A DNA stretch of 60,271 nucleotides from an uncultured Erysipelotrichaceae bacterium (GTDB lineage: Bacteria > Bacillota_I > Bacilli_A > Erysipelotrichales > Erysipelotrichaceae): positions 1 through 60,271 of the forward strand of contig CALUZH010000005.1 of assembly GCA_944325255.1 (NCBI GenBank), in the 5' to 3' direction. How positions within the stretch are numbered: the stretch's first letter is position 1; every line of letters starts with the position of its first letter. Positions 9,011 to 18,138 of the stretch are shown one piece after another. Made by a program: the position numbers and the translations under genes. Under the pieces are notes generated by a model. It did no database searches and was not told where the DNA came from. It saw only the letters and a list, made by a program, of their open reading frames with translations.

Positions 9011-11027
9011 TCCATATAGTTGTATATAGCAAAACTATCATTGGTATAAACGGGATATTCCCCGCACCGATCTATTAGATAAGTCAAAGAATACCACGTA
9101 TCATTGCTTTCATCATAATAATTCACTCTTCTATCTTGAACGATGACATCAATTCCGCTTTCACTGATATATTCGCACATTCTATCATAATCTGGATATT
9201 GAGGAGCATACGGATCGCCTTCAAAGTCTGTGCGATAAAAAATCTTGTATAGCTCTTTGTCGCTTTCACTAGCATCTTTATGCATTGTATTATTTCTAGA
9301 ATATAGCGTATGAAACATCGGCATCTCTGATCTTGTCTGGTATATCGATGTAATTATCTTTGGATTTTCTTTCGTACGATTTACATAGATATCTTTCAAA
9401 GCCAAAAGTGATGTTGCTTCATCTTTATCCATCTTAAGTAATGGGTCATACTCTTCGTTTTTAATAAAGCTTGTGTGCGGATGGTATTTGATCTGATTGA
9501 TTGCTGCATAAAAACTTATAATAATCATCATTGTTATAATTGTTGCCGATAGTTTTTTGTTTGATAATTCTTGAATAAAACTTATCGCAAAAAAGACTGT
9601 AAAATAATTCAAACTTATATCATAATTACGATAAAAAACCGGCATATATTCTCTTTGAATTGGCACCGCAAAAGGATTGAAAAAGATAACCGCAGTAAAC
9701 AACATTACTTTAATCGGCATACTTCCTTTTTTATAATTGGCTATTATAACTAGCACGATTAAATAATAGATTATATTCCCGCAAAGACGCCATGAGGTTG
9801 TGTTGTCAGTATAATCCCATGACATGTCGTTCCAGCCTGACCAATTATTAATAAATGCATCAAAATTCAACATATTTCCGGTTATCGTAAATGATAATGC
9901 AATTAATAAAAATGCAACAGCAATTGCTATAATGTATTGAATTTTAAACTTAGTTATAACATTTGATATCTTTTCGCCAAATAAACAGAATAATATAAAA
10001 ACTACCGGTATAAATAAGGAAGCTGCTTTAAATAATATTGATTCAGACCCAAATAATTGAAATAGGATATTTAGCATCGGCAAATATATAGCTAATGTAT
10101 AAAACATTAGTCTATTTTTGTTGGGCTTTTGGCAAATAAATAGACTAAATATCAATATCAAAACCAATGTCGAATTTGAGTTGGCAGTCCCGGCCAAGCC
10201 GTAGATGAACAAAAATATAATAAATAAATATCCGTTATTTTTATGAAAACCATATTGCTGCAAATAGTAAAATAAATAACTGATTAGTATCATTCTAAAC
10301 GAGTTGCCTAAATATGCTTGTTCACTATTCCAATAAAAGTTTCCCATAAACAGTAGTATAAAGACGAGCACAAAAACAGCGCTCAATTTATTTAGTTTAA
10401 ACGCTCTTGAAAAATCTATTATCATTCCTGAAACAAAGGCATACAACAGTATGCCGTAAAACCAGATATGCTGAGTGAAATAAAAAAAATCTATAGATAA
10501 TTTATTGCATATTATGTTAACAAGATAATATAAGCAGCTAGCTAATAGATAGAATGATTGACAAGCATAGCCGTTTTGAGTCCCGGGATAGCCATTCATA
10601 AAGTCGATTGTATTTAAACCACCGGAGTATATATTACCTGTAATTAGATTTGTATAGTTAACTGTGTCATAAAATCTTAATGAACCAATTGTATTCCTAC
10701 AAGCAAACACAATCTGCATTCCAATCAGTAGCAACACGAACAAATATAAATAGGATCTATTATACAGTTTTAAGATTTTTTTCTTTCTACAACAATCAGT
10801 GCTACACACCCAAGAAAAATCACACTAATTAATATAAATAGTATTTTAAAATTTGCGTTTACTATAACCAACGGAAATCCAACAATATAAACAATTGATA
10901 AAATGCAGGTGAAGCCAATTAACCAATCAAACATAAAATTAGATTTCAAATTAAGCTTGATTATAATTAATTTTCCGATAAAATCACAAAAAATTAAAAA
11001 TAGTGCTGGAAGTATAAAGTATTGCAT
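9007..11027 (-). pseudogene. Frameshifted (or slippage-expressed) paralogue of the 666-residue membrane protein
   Basis: The first 85 codons (MQYFILPALF onward) match the N-terminus of the protein at 4847-6847. The frame then ends at TAA 10770-10772, while the rest of the homologue continues uninterrupted in the -1 frame for about 593 codons to the stop at 9007, keeping the motifs SLRFYDTVNYTNL and WSGWNDMSWDYTDN. The switch is at an A7 run (minus strand of 10776-10782) read in frame as AGA AAA AAA TCT TAA. An eighth A would restore one protein of about 675 residues. It may be a pseudogene by a single deletion, a phase-variable gene, or a gene read by -1 ribosomal or transcriptional slippage; the lack of other damage favours recent or functional slippage. 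An assembly error is also possible. Confidence 0.7.
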
Positions 11028-11037
11028 AACACAAAAT

Positions 11038-11046
11038 ATTATATCA
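11038..11046 (-). promoter_or_regulatory. Extended -10 promoter element (TGATATAAT)
   Basis: On the minus strand, the same extended -10 sequence as at 6857-6865 precedes the ATG at 11027 by ten bases, leaving a 5' leader of only about three bases. Conservation of this layout between the two paralogues supports it. Confidence 0.6.
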
Positions 11047-11237
11047 TTTCAAAAAACCATTGTAGAATAATTATTTTCATCAATGACTTTTCACATGTTT
11101 ATTAATAATTGTTTTTAATATCGTTGATTTTATAACATTTAAATAAAGTTTCTCACAATTATTGTGCTCACTTTACAATGGCATTTCTAATATTAAAGTA
11201 GCAAACAATTAACATATGACTGACGGCGAACTTTTAT

Positions 11238-11570
11238 GAATTAGGCATTAGGCGAATGATGATTGCATAGAACTATAAAAGGTCGAATTTGTAATGAAAT
11301 AAGTCCAATTGATTTATAATTCCGTTTTAAAGCAATGCAATCTTTTTTACACGCTAGAATGTTTGTTTTAGATCCAAATGGCAATTGAAATGAAACTTTG
11401 CCTTTTATATTGCATAGCGATTCGGGTTTTCAATATATCAATATAGAATACACATCGAATATCTTGAAAGGCATAGCATTAACCATTTCATATTCAAAAA
11501 AGAACAACTGTTATGACAATACCTGATATAAAAATTTCTTTTCTTATCTTAAATCGGAATATTTAAAACT
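11238..11570 (+). mobile_element. IS3/IS150-type transposase relic
   Basis: The gap 11028-11590 has no intact gene, but the plus strand holds decayed pieces of an IS3-family OrfB. At 11238-11265 the frame reads ELGIRRMMIA, like the HTH_21 segment. From 11392 the frame reads the integrase core: LHSDSGFQY, then SYSKKNNCYDN, a TGA, and FFSYLKSEYL. These match the family pattern of HSD-G-QY followed by S-KGNCYDN and an ESFFS-LK-E segment. Stop codons (TAG, TAA, TGA) and internal deletions make it dead. No terminal repeats were recognised. Confidence 0.7.
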
Positions 11571-11590
11571 AAATGGAAAAGTGTTTATTT

Positions 11591-12556
11591 CTATTTTAAA
11601 AGATTATTTAAGAAGGCTTCGCAAAAAGTTCCTTCTCCTCCATAATCTTCACCACCCTCTTTGCATAGTTTCCAATTGAGCTTATGTATCGATGTCATCT
11701 TCTTGATTTGACTCCATTCCTTCTCACTATATTTTTTAGTAAATCTAGTTCTTAAATAATTTGATTGACTATCATCAAAATATGGTATATCTTCCCAAAT
11801 TAACCTAAAATCATCATTTTCAATCACCACTTTAGAAAAACATATATGAATTAGAAAATAACTTCTTATTTTGTATTCGTTTTTCCAATATTCTAATAAC
11901 AATTCTTTAACTGTATCAATGATGGGATTGTGCTTTTTAACCCTTATTAACCATGAACTAGATATTCGAAATTGATTTAAAGTTAATGGGGCTTTAATCA
12001 TAAAGAAATCTTGGTCTAATACCTTTTTTATTGTTAGTACTTCAGCATCATTTATATTTTTGTATTCTGTTAAAAAAACCGTACTATCTATCCAACAGCC
12101 ACCATATTTAGATAAAACCATAAGTCTAATAATATCGGAATAGTGTGTGTTAGTAATATATCCTTTTTCATATTTATCTTTAATATAATCCGGAATAGTT
12201 AGATATTCTTCAATATTTTTACTATCTAATACTACTGATTTATAATTAATTGTATATTTTCTAATGGAATCAATACAATTTTTCACCAATAGAGGTGCCT
12301 CATCCTCTCCTTGTAGCCACATTGTCCAAATAATATCTTCGTTATAATTTTCATCTACATAACTGACTGCTTTTCTATTTTTCCAAACATAATCATACTT
12401 ATCTAAATATGACATTAATTTTTCTTCGTTTATGAATTGTATTACTCTTCCATTTAGTGGTTTTCTATAAAACAATTGATGGAGAATCTGTATTAAAATG
12501 ATGTATGGACTGCTCAAAGTTCTTAGTCTTTTTATTATCTTTTGACCATATGTCAT
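11591..12556 (-). CDS. Capsular polysaccharide synthesis glycosyltransferase (Caps_synth type)
   Basis: 321 residues. The pattern EDIIWTMWLQGEDEAPLLVKNCIDSIRK near the N-terminus and YSDIIRLMVLSKYGGCWIDST in the middle are those of the capsular polysaccharide synthesis family (GT32-like, DXD-type sugar-nucleotide transferases); here the DXD position reads WIDST. The protein has no clear membrane span and is probably cytoplasmic. It is the last gene of the polysaccharide operon, and its ATG overlaps the stop of the FrhB-like gene (TAATG). Donor and acceptor sugars cannot be deduced. Confidence 0.8.
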   Translation of the reverse strand: MTYGQKIIKRLRTLSSPYIILIQILHQLFYRKPLNGRVIQFINEEKLMSYLDKYDYVWKNRKAVSYVDENYNEDIIWTMWLQGEDEAPLLVKNCIDSIRKYTINYKSVVLDSKNIEEYLTIPDYIKDKYEKGYITNTHYSDIIRLMVLSKYGGCWIDSTVFLTEYKNINDAEVLTIKKVLDQDFFMIKAPLTLNQFRISSSWLIRVKKHNPIIDTVKELLLEYWKNEYKIRSYFLIHICFSKVVIENDDFRLIWEDIPYFDDSQSNYLRTRFTKKYSEKEWSQIKKMTSIHKLNWKLCKEGGEDYGGEGTFCEAFLNNLLK

Positions 12557-13683
12557 TAACTTTTTCTCCTAAATATACTATTTATTTTATCCATAATAGC
12601 AATATTTACTTTCGTTAAAAGCAAAGATTGTGAAAGGCTATGTTTATTAAATAGTTTAGAAAATTTAATTCTGGCAGCATTTAGTTTCCTTGGATTAACT
12701 ACGTCCTCGTTATCTTTTATTGCATCAACTAATTCAACTTCTTCTTTCAGGATATCTTTTAAACTAAATAGCATCTGCACTCCTCTTTCAGTGTGACATA
12801 TGCATATAGATACTCCGTTTTTATCATATATTTCATTATTATCTGGCAATCCCCAGAAATCTCCAAGAGTTATATCGGCTTTTGAATTGTCTATTTTAAA
12901 GCGGCATTGATAACAAGATTCTCTTGCCAATAAATAAAACGCTTGACCATATTTTGTACTATAAAGTTTTTCTATATAAACATCTCCATTTTCAAACTCG
13001 GCTTTTAAATATGGATGTTCCCAGCCCTCCTTTTTAAACCTCATATTTAAACTACTCATTTTTGATTTATATTTTTGTTCTAAAAATTCTACAAATTGTT
13101 GCAATGTTTTTTTAGAAGTAGGGCCGTGACATACTAATTCGCACAATATTAATTTTCTTCTTTTACCCTTGGGCATTAAACTATCGATTGCCGCTATTTC
13201 ACATGGCAAACCAACAAAAAGAACCATTTTCCCCTTATTTACTTCAAGTTCTACCTCTTTGTATATGTTATCTTTGTTTGATTGAGTATATTTACTCCCT
13301 TGGATTAGATATAAATCTTCCACTCTATCTATCTTAATATGTGATGTCTCTTTAAAATTATCTGAAAAAGACACTCCAAATACTACGCCCTCTTCCTTTA
13401 TTACTTTTTTTGCTAATGATGTCGCAATTCCTCCAGAAGCACATTTTTCTAATTCATTTTTATCCTTAATATGTGCTGCATAGCACTTCATAAAATTATT
13501 GCTTACCTTTTTTAAATTAATTGGGCATTTTACGTTGCACAAATTGCAGTCTATACATTTGTCTTTGCTTACTATTGGATACCTATACCCACAATATCCA
13601 TCTTTCATTTTGATAGCTTTTGTAGGACAAATATTTTCACATAATGAGCAACCATTGCAAGCAGATTTTTCTATCTCAAGCAT
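12556..13683 (-). CDS. FrhB/FdhB-like 4Fe-4S protein of polysaccharide clusters
   Basis: About 375 residues. Two 4Fe-4S ferredoxin motifs lie at the N-terminus (CNGCSLCENICPTKA and CIDCNLCNVKCPI). FrhB-type N and C domains follow, with SQGSKYTQS-like (QGSKYTQS), GLPCEIAA, ELVCHGPTS and ADITLGDFWG segments. Proteins of this coenzyme F420 hydrogenase beta-subunit family occur widely in exopolysaccharide operons beside pyruvyl transferases, where their redox role is not established. The ATG at 13683 is chosen because GGAG lies nine bases upstream; a longer frame starts at a TTG (13698). The gene begins two bases after the flippase stop and overlaps the next start by one base. Confidence 0.85.
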   Translation of the reverse strand: MLEIEKSACNGCSLCENICPTKAIKMKDGYCGYRYPIVSKDKCIDCNLCNVKCPINLKKVSNNFMKCYAAHIKDKNELEKCASGGIATSLAKKVIKEEGVVFGVSFSDNFKETSHIKIDRVEDLYLIQGSKYTQSNKDNIYKEVELEVNKGKMVLFVGLPCEIAAIDSLMPKGKRRKLILCELVCHGPTSKKTLQQFVEFLEQKYKSKMSSLNMRFKKEGWEHPYLKAEFENGDVYIEKLYSTKYGQAFYLLARESCYQCRFKIDNSKADITLGDFWGLPDNNEIYDKNGVSICICHTERGVQMLFSLKDILKEEVELVDAIKDNEDVVNPRKLNAARIKFSKLFNKHSLSQSLLLTKVNIAIMDKINSIFRRKS

Positions 13684-13685
13684 TT

Positions 13686-15119
13686 CTACTTTCTCCAATC
13701 TTTAACAAGAATTCTTGTTTTTTTAATAAAATCTTTGTAAATTAATAATCCTATAATTATTAATAAAATATTACCAGCATAAACAATTGTATTTGGTATA
13801 TATTCAATAGAATTTAATATAGCGGCTATCAGAAGAGCTATTGTACTTTTGATTATGTAACCGATTTTAAAATTGAACCATAATTTCCGAGAATAAATTG
13901 TCTTGATCCAGAAATAAAAATTATGAGAAATCCCTGTAGCAATCGCTGCACCGATAGCGCCAAGTTCAGGAATAAAACAAAAATTAAGAACAAAATTTAA
14001 AATCATTGCCGCAGCTGAAAAGTATAATGAATATTTAGTTTTTCTGGCAAATTCTATGCCTATACTTGTGGTTGACATCATTAATGCCATCACTGGATAA
14101 AACAACAAAAAAGGCAAAATATGTATTGTATTATAGTAACTATTCGAAAGTATGATTGGGAGGATGTCTTTAATCACTAATGTCCCCATGAAAACAACGC
14201 ACGCAACAAAGCAAACGCCTTGTTGCATAAATTCAAACTTCTCTTCTTTTTCATTCTCCGCTTTCCATTTATATGATAAAGGTATCCAAAACGTAGAAAA
14301 AGCTTGCTGAATTATCATTATCATGCCAGCAAGAGACATTGCCACTTGGTAGTAACCCAATTCAGAATAGCTCGACATATATTTCAAAAATACTTTGTCT
14401 TGCCCATTGAATAATGTTCCAATTATTGTCGCCGGTATCAGAGGCAACGCAAATCGAGTCATTGTTTTGATTAGCTTTAAATCTATTATATTTTTTTTAA
14501 AATCAAATATTTTATGATAGACAATAATCAAAATACCGTCGGTTATATAATGAGCAATTAAAGTACTATATACTATAGCTAGATAGTCTTGCCTTATATT
14601 AAATAAATAATATAAAGTAACCAGAAAAGATACTAATTTTAATAAAAGAGAGAAAATGGAGTACTCAAGCGCTTGTTCTTTCATCCTTAAGCTAAGCAAA
14701 ATATATCTTTCTAGTAAAATTAAAGGCAATGCTAAAGCTAACATATAAACCACTTCTGGATGTTCATATGATTCGAATAAAAAAAAGGATATATTTGTTG
14801 AAAATGGAACAACAAAAATAGCAACAACTAGGGCTGCTATAAACGGCACAATAAGAGAGTTTATTAATACAACTTTTTTATCTTCATACTCGTGATATTC
14901 TCGTATATACGCTTGGTCATATCCTAAATATGTTATCATTACTAAAGTGTTATACAACAAATTAAACATACTTGTTTTACCATACTCATTAGGAAGCAAA
15001 AAATGCGCACATAAAGGAACAGATATTAAACTAAAAATAGATCCTAAAATGGGGCCGATTGAAAATATAATAAATTTTTTAGCTATATTAATTGTTGTAT
15101 CTTTACTTTCTTGATCCAT
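13686..15119 (-). CDS. Wzx-like oligosaccharide flippase
   Basis: 477 residues with about 12-14 hydrophobic spans, the length and pattern of the MOP/MATE-type polysaccharide exporters. The N-terminal part (SLISVPLCAHFLLPNEYGK, then YDQAYIREYHE) is typical of Wzx flippases. It would turn the undecaprenyl-linked repeat unit to the outer membrane face. It sits between the WecF-like transferase and the FrhB-like gene in a close-packed operon. No Wzy polymerase is seen in the window. Confidence 0.85.
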   Translation of the reverse strand: MDQESKDTTINIAKKFIIFSIGPILGSIFSLISVPLCAHFLLPNEYGKTSMFNLLYNTLVMITYLGYDQAYIREYHEYEDKKVVLINSLIVPFIAALVVAIFVVPFSTNISFFLFESYEHPEVVYMLALALPLILLERYILLSLRMKEQALEYSIFSLLLKLVSFLVTLYYLFNIRQDYLAIVYSTLIAHYITDGILIIVYHKIFDFKKNIIDLKLIKTMTRFALPLIPATIIGTLFNGQDKVFLKYMSSYSELGYYQVAMSLAGMIMIIQQAFSTFWIPLSYKWKAENEKEEKFEFMQQGVCFVACVVFMGTLVIKDILPIILSNSYYNTIHILPFLLFYPVMALMMSTTSIGIEFARKTKYSLYFSAAAMILNFVLNFCFIPELGAIGAAIATGISHNFYFWIKTIYSRKLWFNFKIGYIIKSTIALLIAAILNSIEYIPNTIVYAGNILLIIIGLLIYKDFIKKTRILVKDWRK

Positions 15120-15130
15120 ATCCTTTTCTT

Positions 15131-16192
15131 CTACTTATAACTATTAAATATTTCGTTCCATCTATGATAAAAATTAGCATCACTATAAAATTCGCCAATC
15201 TTTCTGTTATTTTCAACAGCATCACTCACCGGCATTAGCTTAAAAAAGTCTTCTTTATCCATGCATTTCGTAGAATAAATGTTAACATCTATATCTTCAA
15301 AATATTCTAAGCATGCGTTTTGTGGATTTACATAGACCTTTTTCCCTAAATATATTAATTCCGCAATGTTGCCTAATCCTTGTTGCCGATTTTGATTAAA
15401 TATTGCTATATCTATATTTTCTAAAAACGAGGCGTATTCTTTAAAATTCATGTAATCTACTATCGGAATAAACTTATTCCCTAATTTATCATTACCATAT
15501 TTAATTATTTTGCTTCTGTAATCAACATTATTGTGTGGGTATGATAAAATACAAAACACCTTATCACAATCACGAACTTTATTCTGTAAAAAATCTATTG
15601 ACATTTCATATTTACACTCTTCGGTTGCTGAATTCCCTAACATTATATTTCTTCCTATATTATCAGGATCAGATGGTTTAAATGTTAATTTAGAGAAATC
15701 ATAGGTATATGATGCAATATAAAAATTTGCATTTGTTTTGAAGTTATCTTTTAAAAAATTATAGTCACCTTTAATATATCCAACACCTTTTAAATGCCTG
15801 ATAAATATTTGCATTAATTTAAAATGCACTCTACATTTTTTTCTATTTCTATACTCATTATATAAATCGAATCCCCATATATTCCAAAAAAAATTCTTTT
15901 TTAATACTATTTGTTCAATAATTAATAATAGTAATGCTTCAGAACCAAAAAACATTGAATGAAAGATAATTAAATCAGATTTCGCAATTTTTTTAAGTAT
16001 ATCTAACATACAATCAATCTTGCCGTTGTATTGAGAAGAATAAATTACATTTGGCCCTGCCGGATCATCAATTAATTTTTCTACTTTATCTCCAATAACG
16101 AAAAACAAATGATCGTTTGGATTAAATAACTGATTAATTCTTTTTATGTAATCTGATGTAAATTTCTCATAAGAAAAAAGATGTAATATCAT
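15131..16192 (-). CDS. WecF-like transferase (Glyco_transf_56)
   Basis: About 353 residues. The N-terminus MILHLFSYEKFTSDYIKRIN and the later segments LGNSATEECKYEMSIDFL, LSYPHNN and FNQNRQQGLGNIAELIYLGKKVY match the 4-alpha-L-fucosyltransferase (WecF, GT56) family, which transfers an amino-fucose to the lipid-linked disaccharide of enterobacterial common antigen. That fits the UDP-FucNAc pathway at the other end of this operon, so the donor here may be UDP-FucNAc; this is inference. The start at 16192 overlaps the upstream stop (ATGA). A longer frame begins at 16201. Confidence 0.75.
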   Translation of the reverse strand: MILHLFSYEKFTSDYIKRINQLFNPNDHLFFVIGDKVEKLIDDPAGPNVIYSSQYNGKIDCMLDILKKIAKSDLIIFHSMFFGSEALLLLIIEQIVLKKNFFWNIWGFDLYNEYRNRKKCRVHFKLMQIFIRHLKGVGYIKGDYNFLKDNFKTNANFYIASYTYDFSKLTFKPSDPDNIGRNIMLGNSATEECKYEMSIDFLQNKVRDCDKVFCILSYPHNNVDYRSKIIKYGNDKLGNKFIPIVDYMNFKEYASFLENIDIAIFNQNRQQGLGNIAELIYLGKKVYVNPQNACLEYFEDIDVNIYSTKCMDKEDFFKLMPVSDAVENNRKIGEFYSDANFYHRWNEIFNSYK

Positions 16193-17319
16193 TCTGCCCA
16201 CCCACAGTCGCCAAATAAGTCATCTAATATATTAAATGTTTCTTTTTTGATTTTTTCAAGTTCTTGTTTTATTTTGAAATAATCTATTTTTGCTTCGAAT
16301 TTAATTTTTTTATCATTTTTAATTATAATTCTATCTTCTAAATTCAAATCTTTTAGTAAAGATAAAACTCTACTCTCGGTTCCTTTGTATGGTATCGAAA
16401 AAAATTCCTTCTCAAATATCAATGAAAATACTGTTCCATGAAAAGAATTTGTCACTACATAACTAGAGTTTTTAATTAAATTTAAAAATTCGATTGGTCC
16501 GACAGATGACAAATAATAATATCCATCATTATTTTTCTTTTTCCAAGAATCAGCAACAACGTAGACTGGCAAATCTTGCTTACATTTTAATTGATTGATA
16601 GTTTTTCTTATTTCTTCTGATATTCCAAATGCATATACTAAAATATAATCGTCTTTTATTTGCCTTTTACATGAAGATGCCAGTTCTGCCCATTCATCGC
16701 TGGATACGTATAGTGTAGGATCATAGATTGTTGTAACTTTAGCATCTTTTTTAATATTTTCTCTAACGAATCCTTCGTCCGTTCTTTCTCTAATTCCAAC
16801 AAAATCAAAATCATACATATTATTTCTGTAAAAGTCTAATTCCTCTTCATCTCTATTTGAGTACCCTAAGCTTGGTGATATTGCTATCTTTTTCTTATTT
16901 CCTTTTATGAAGTCTAAAAAGAAAGCTTTATCGTAGTGTGTTATTCTGGTATTCCATATTTGATCACTGCCGACAATTATTAAATCGTATTTTTCTTGAT
17001 TTATTTTAGCCGCATCTAATGTCGGGCTTTGATCTAGTTTTAAATAATTTACACAAAAATCATTATATTTATACCTTTTCCTTAAAAGAATAGGAAAATA
17101 AACCGCGCTAGCACAGAAACTAATAATGGCAGTTTTAATTGTTTTTCTATCGACATTCCAGATCTTATATCTTCCGATTAAAAAAGGGGAGATGTAATTT
17201 ACCAAGCTAACTTCTCCATATCTTGACAAATTTTTTAGCATCGCATAAGCTTGTAAAACTGACCCGTAATTTTGAGCATATGGAATCGTCAGCACACCTA
17301 TTTTTAATTTTGAATTCAT
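16189..17319 (-). CDS. Polysaccharide pyruvyl transferase family protein
   Basis: 376 residues. The family signs are GVLTIPYAQNYGSVLQAYA at the start, YDLIIVGSDQIWN near residue 110 and YVVTNSFHGTVFSLIF near residue 290. These enzymes add pyruvate ketals from phosphoenolpyruvate to sugar residues, giving the polymer negative charge. It overlaps both neighbours with ATGA junctions (GT2 upstream, WecF-like downstream). The co-occurrence with an FrhB-like protein is a common arrangement in Bacillota and Bacteroidota. Confidence 0.85.
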   Translation of the reverse strand: MNSKLKIGVLTIPYAQNYGSVLQAYAMLKNLSRYGEVSLVNYISPFLIGRYKIWNVDRKTIKTAIISFCASAVYFPILLRKRYKYNDFCVNYLKLDQSPTLDAAKINQEKYDLIIVGSDQIWNTRITHYDKAFFLDFIKGNKKKIAISPSLGYSNRDEEELDFYRNNMYDFDFVGIRERTDEGFVRENIKKDAKVTTIYDPTLYVSSDEWAELASSCKRQIKDDYILVYAFGISEEIRKTINQLKCKQDLPVYVVADSWKKKNNDGYYYLSSVGPIEFLNLIKNSSYVVTNSFHGTVFSLIFEKEFFSIPYKGTESRVLSLLKDLNLEDRIIIKNDKKIKFEAKIDYFKIKQELEKIKKETFNILDDLFGDCGWAE

Positions 17320-18116
17320 TTCTTTTTCCTCTTCAAGGCATTATATAGCAAAGTCATTACGTCATAAAAAAATAAATAAACATTTGCATATTTAACATTA
17401 TCTCTCATCCATTTTCTTCTAGTTGCTTCATTTTTACTCATGTCCTTAAGTATTTTTTCATTCACTAAAAAATAGTTATTGCTATGTATATTTCTTTTGC
17501 ACACAAAATCTGATATTCCGTGAATTTCATATTTTTGTATTATTTTTAAGTATGCCAAATAATCAATTCCAGAAGTTACTTCGGTTGGAAATCCGCCAAT
17601 TTCTTCTAGAGCTTTTTTTGTATATGCGACAGAGCTATGCGCAATAGGATTTTGAATATATAATTTATGTTTGAATATTTTGCCGTTATTTTTTCCAAAA
17701 AGTAGCCCTTGTTTAAATACAGATTTCTTTCCAATATTATCGTAAATCGACAAAAACGAGCCACAAATTGCCCCTATGTTTGAATCTTTATTCTTCTCGT
17801 AATACTTTATTATTCTATCTGTTCTATCAGGTGTAGAATAATCGTCGCTATCATTAATAAATATTAGATCTCCTTTACATTTTTTTAGCCCTTCGTTCAG
17901 AGAATAAGATCTGCCTTTGTTGGCTTCTCTATTAATCAATACTATTCTTTTATCATGGAACTTTTTGATTATTTCAGAAGAATTGTCACTTGAACCATCG
18001 TTAACTATTACTAATTCTAAGTTATCATACGTTTGATTAAGCACGGATGATATAGACTCTCTAATATGCCTTTCGTCATTGTATACTGTCATTAAATAAC
18101 TAACTTTCAAAATCAT
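17316..18116 (-). CDS. GT2 family glycosyltransferase
   Basis: About 266 residues. It has the GT-A signature: SYLMTVYNDERHIRESISSVLNQTYDNLE, VNDGSSDNS, then FINDSDDYSTPDRTD (the DXD region) and a later IDYLAYLKI acidic stretch. It is cytoplasmic and inverting, and would add one sugar of the repeat unit. The ATG at 18116 is preferred; a TTG at 18128 would add four residues and its GGAG is 13 bases away. The stop overlaps the pyruvyl transferase start. Confidence 0.85.
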   Translation of the reverse strand: MILKVSYLMTVYNDERHIRESISSVLNQTYDNLELVIVNDGSSDNSSEIIKKFHDKRIVLINREANKGRSYSLNEGLKKCKGDLIFINDSDDYSTPDRTDRIIKYYEKNKDSNIGAICGSFLSIYDNIGKKSVFKQGLLFGKNNGKIFKHKLYIQNPIAHSSVAYTKKALEEIGGFPTEVTSGIDYLAYLKIIQKYEIHGISDFVCKRNIHSNNYFLVNEKILKDMSKNEATRRKWMRDNVKYANVYLFFYDVMTLLYNALKRKKK

Positions 18117-18138
18117 ATTCAATTTCAACTTTAAGTTT

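Noticed and set aside
10770-11027. Independent 85-residue membrane protein
   Set aside because: It aligns with the N-terminus of the full-length paralogue and the rest follows in the -1 frame, so it is half of one gene.
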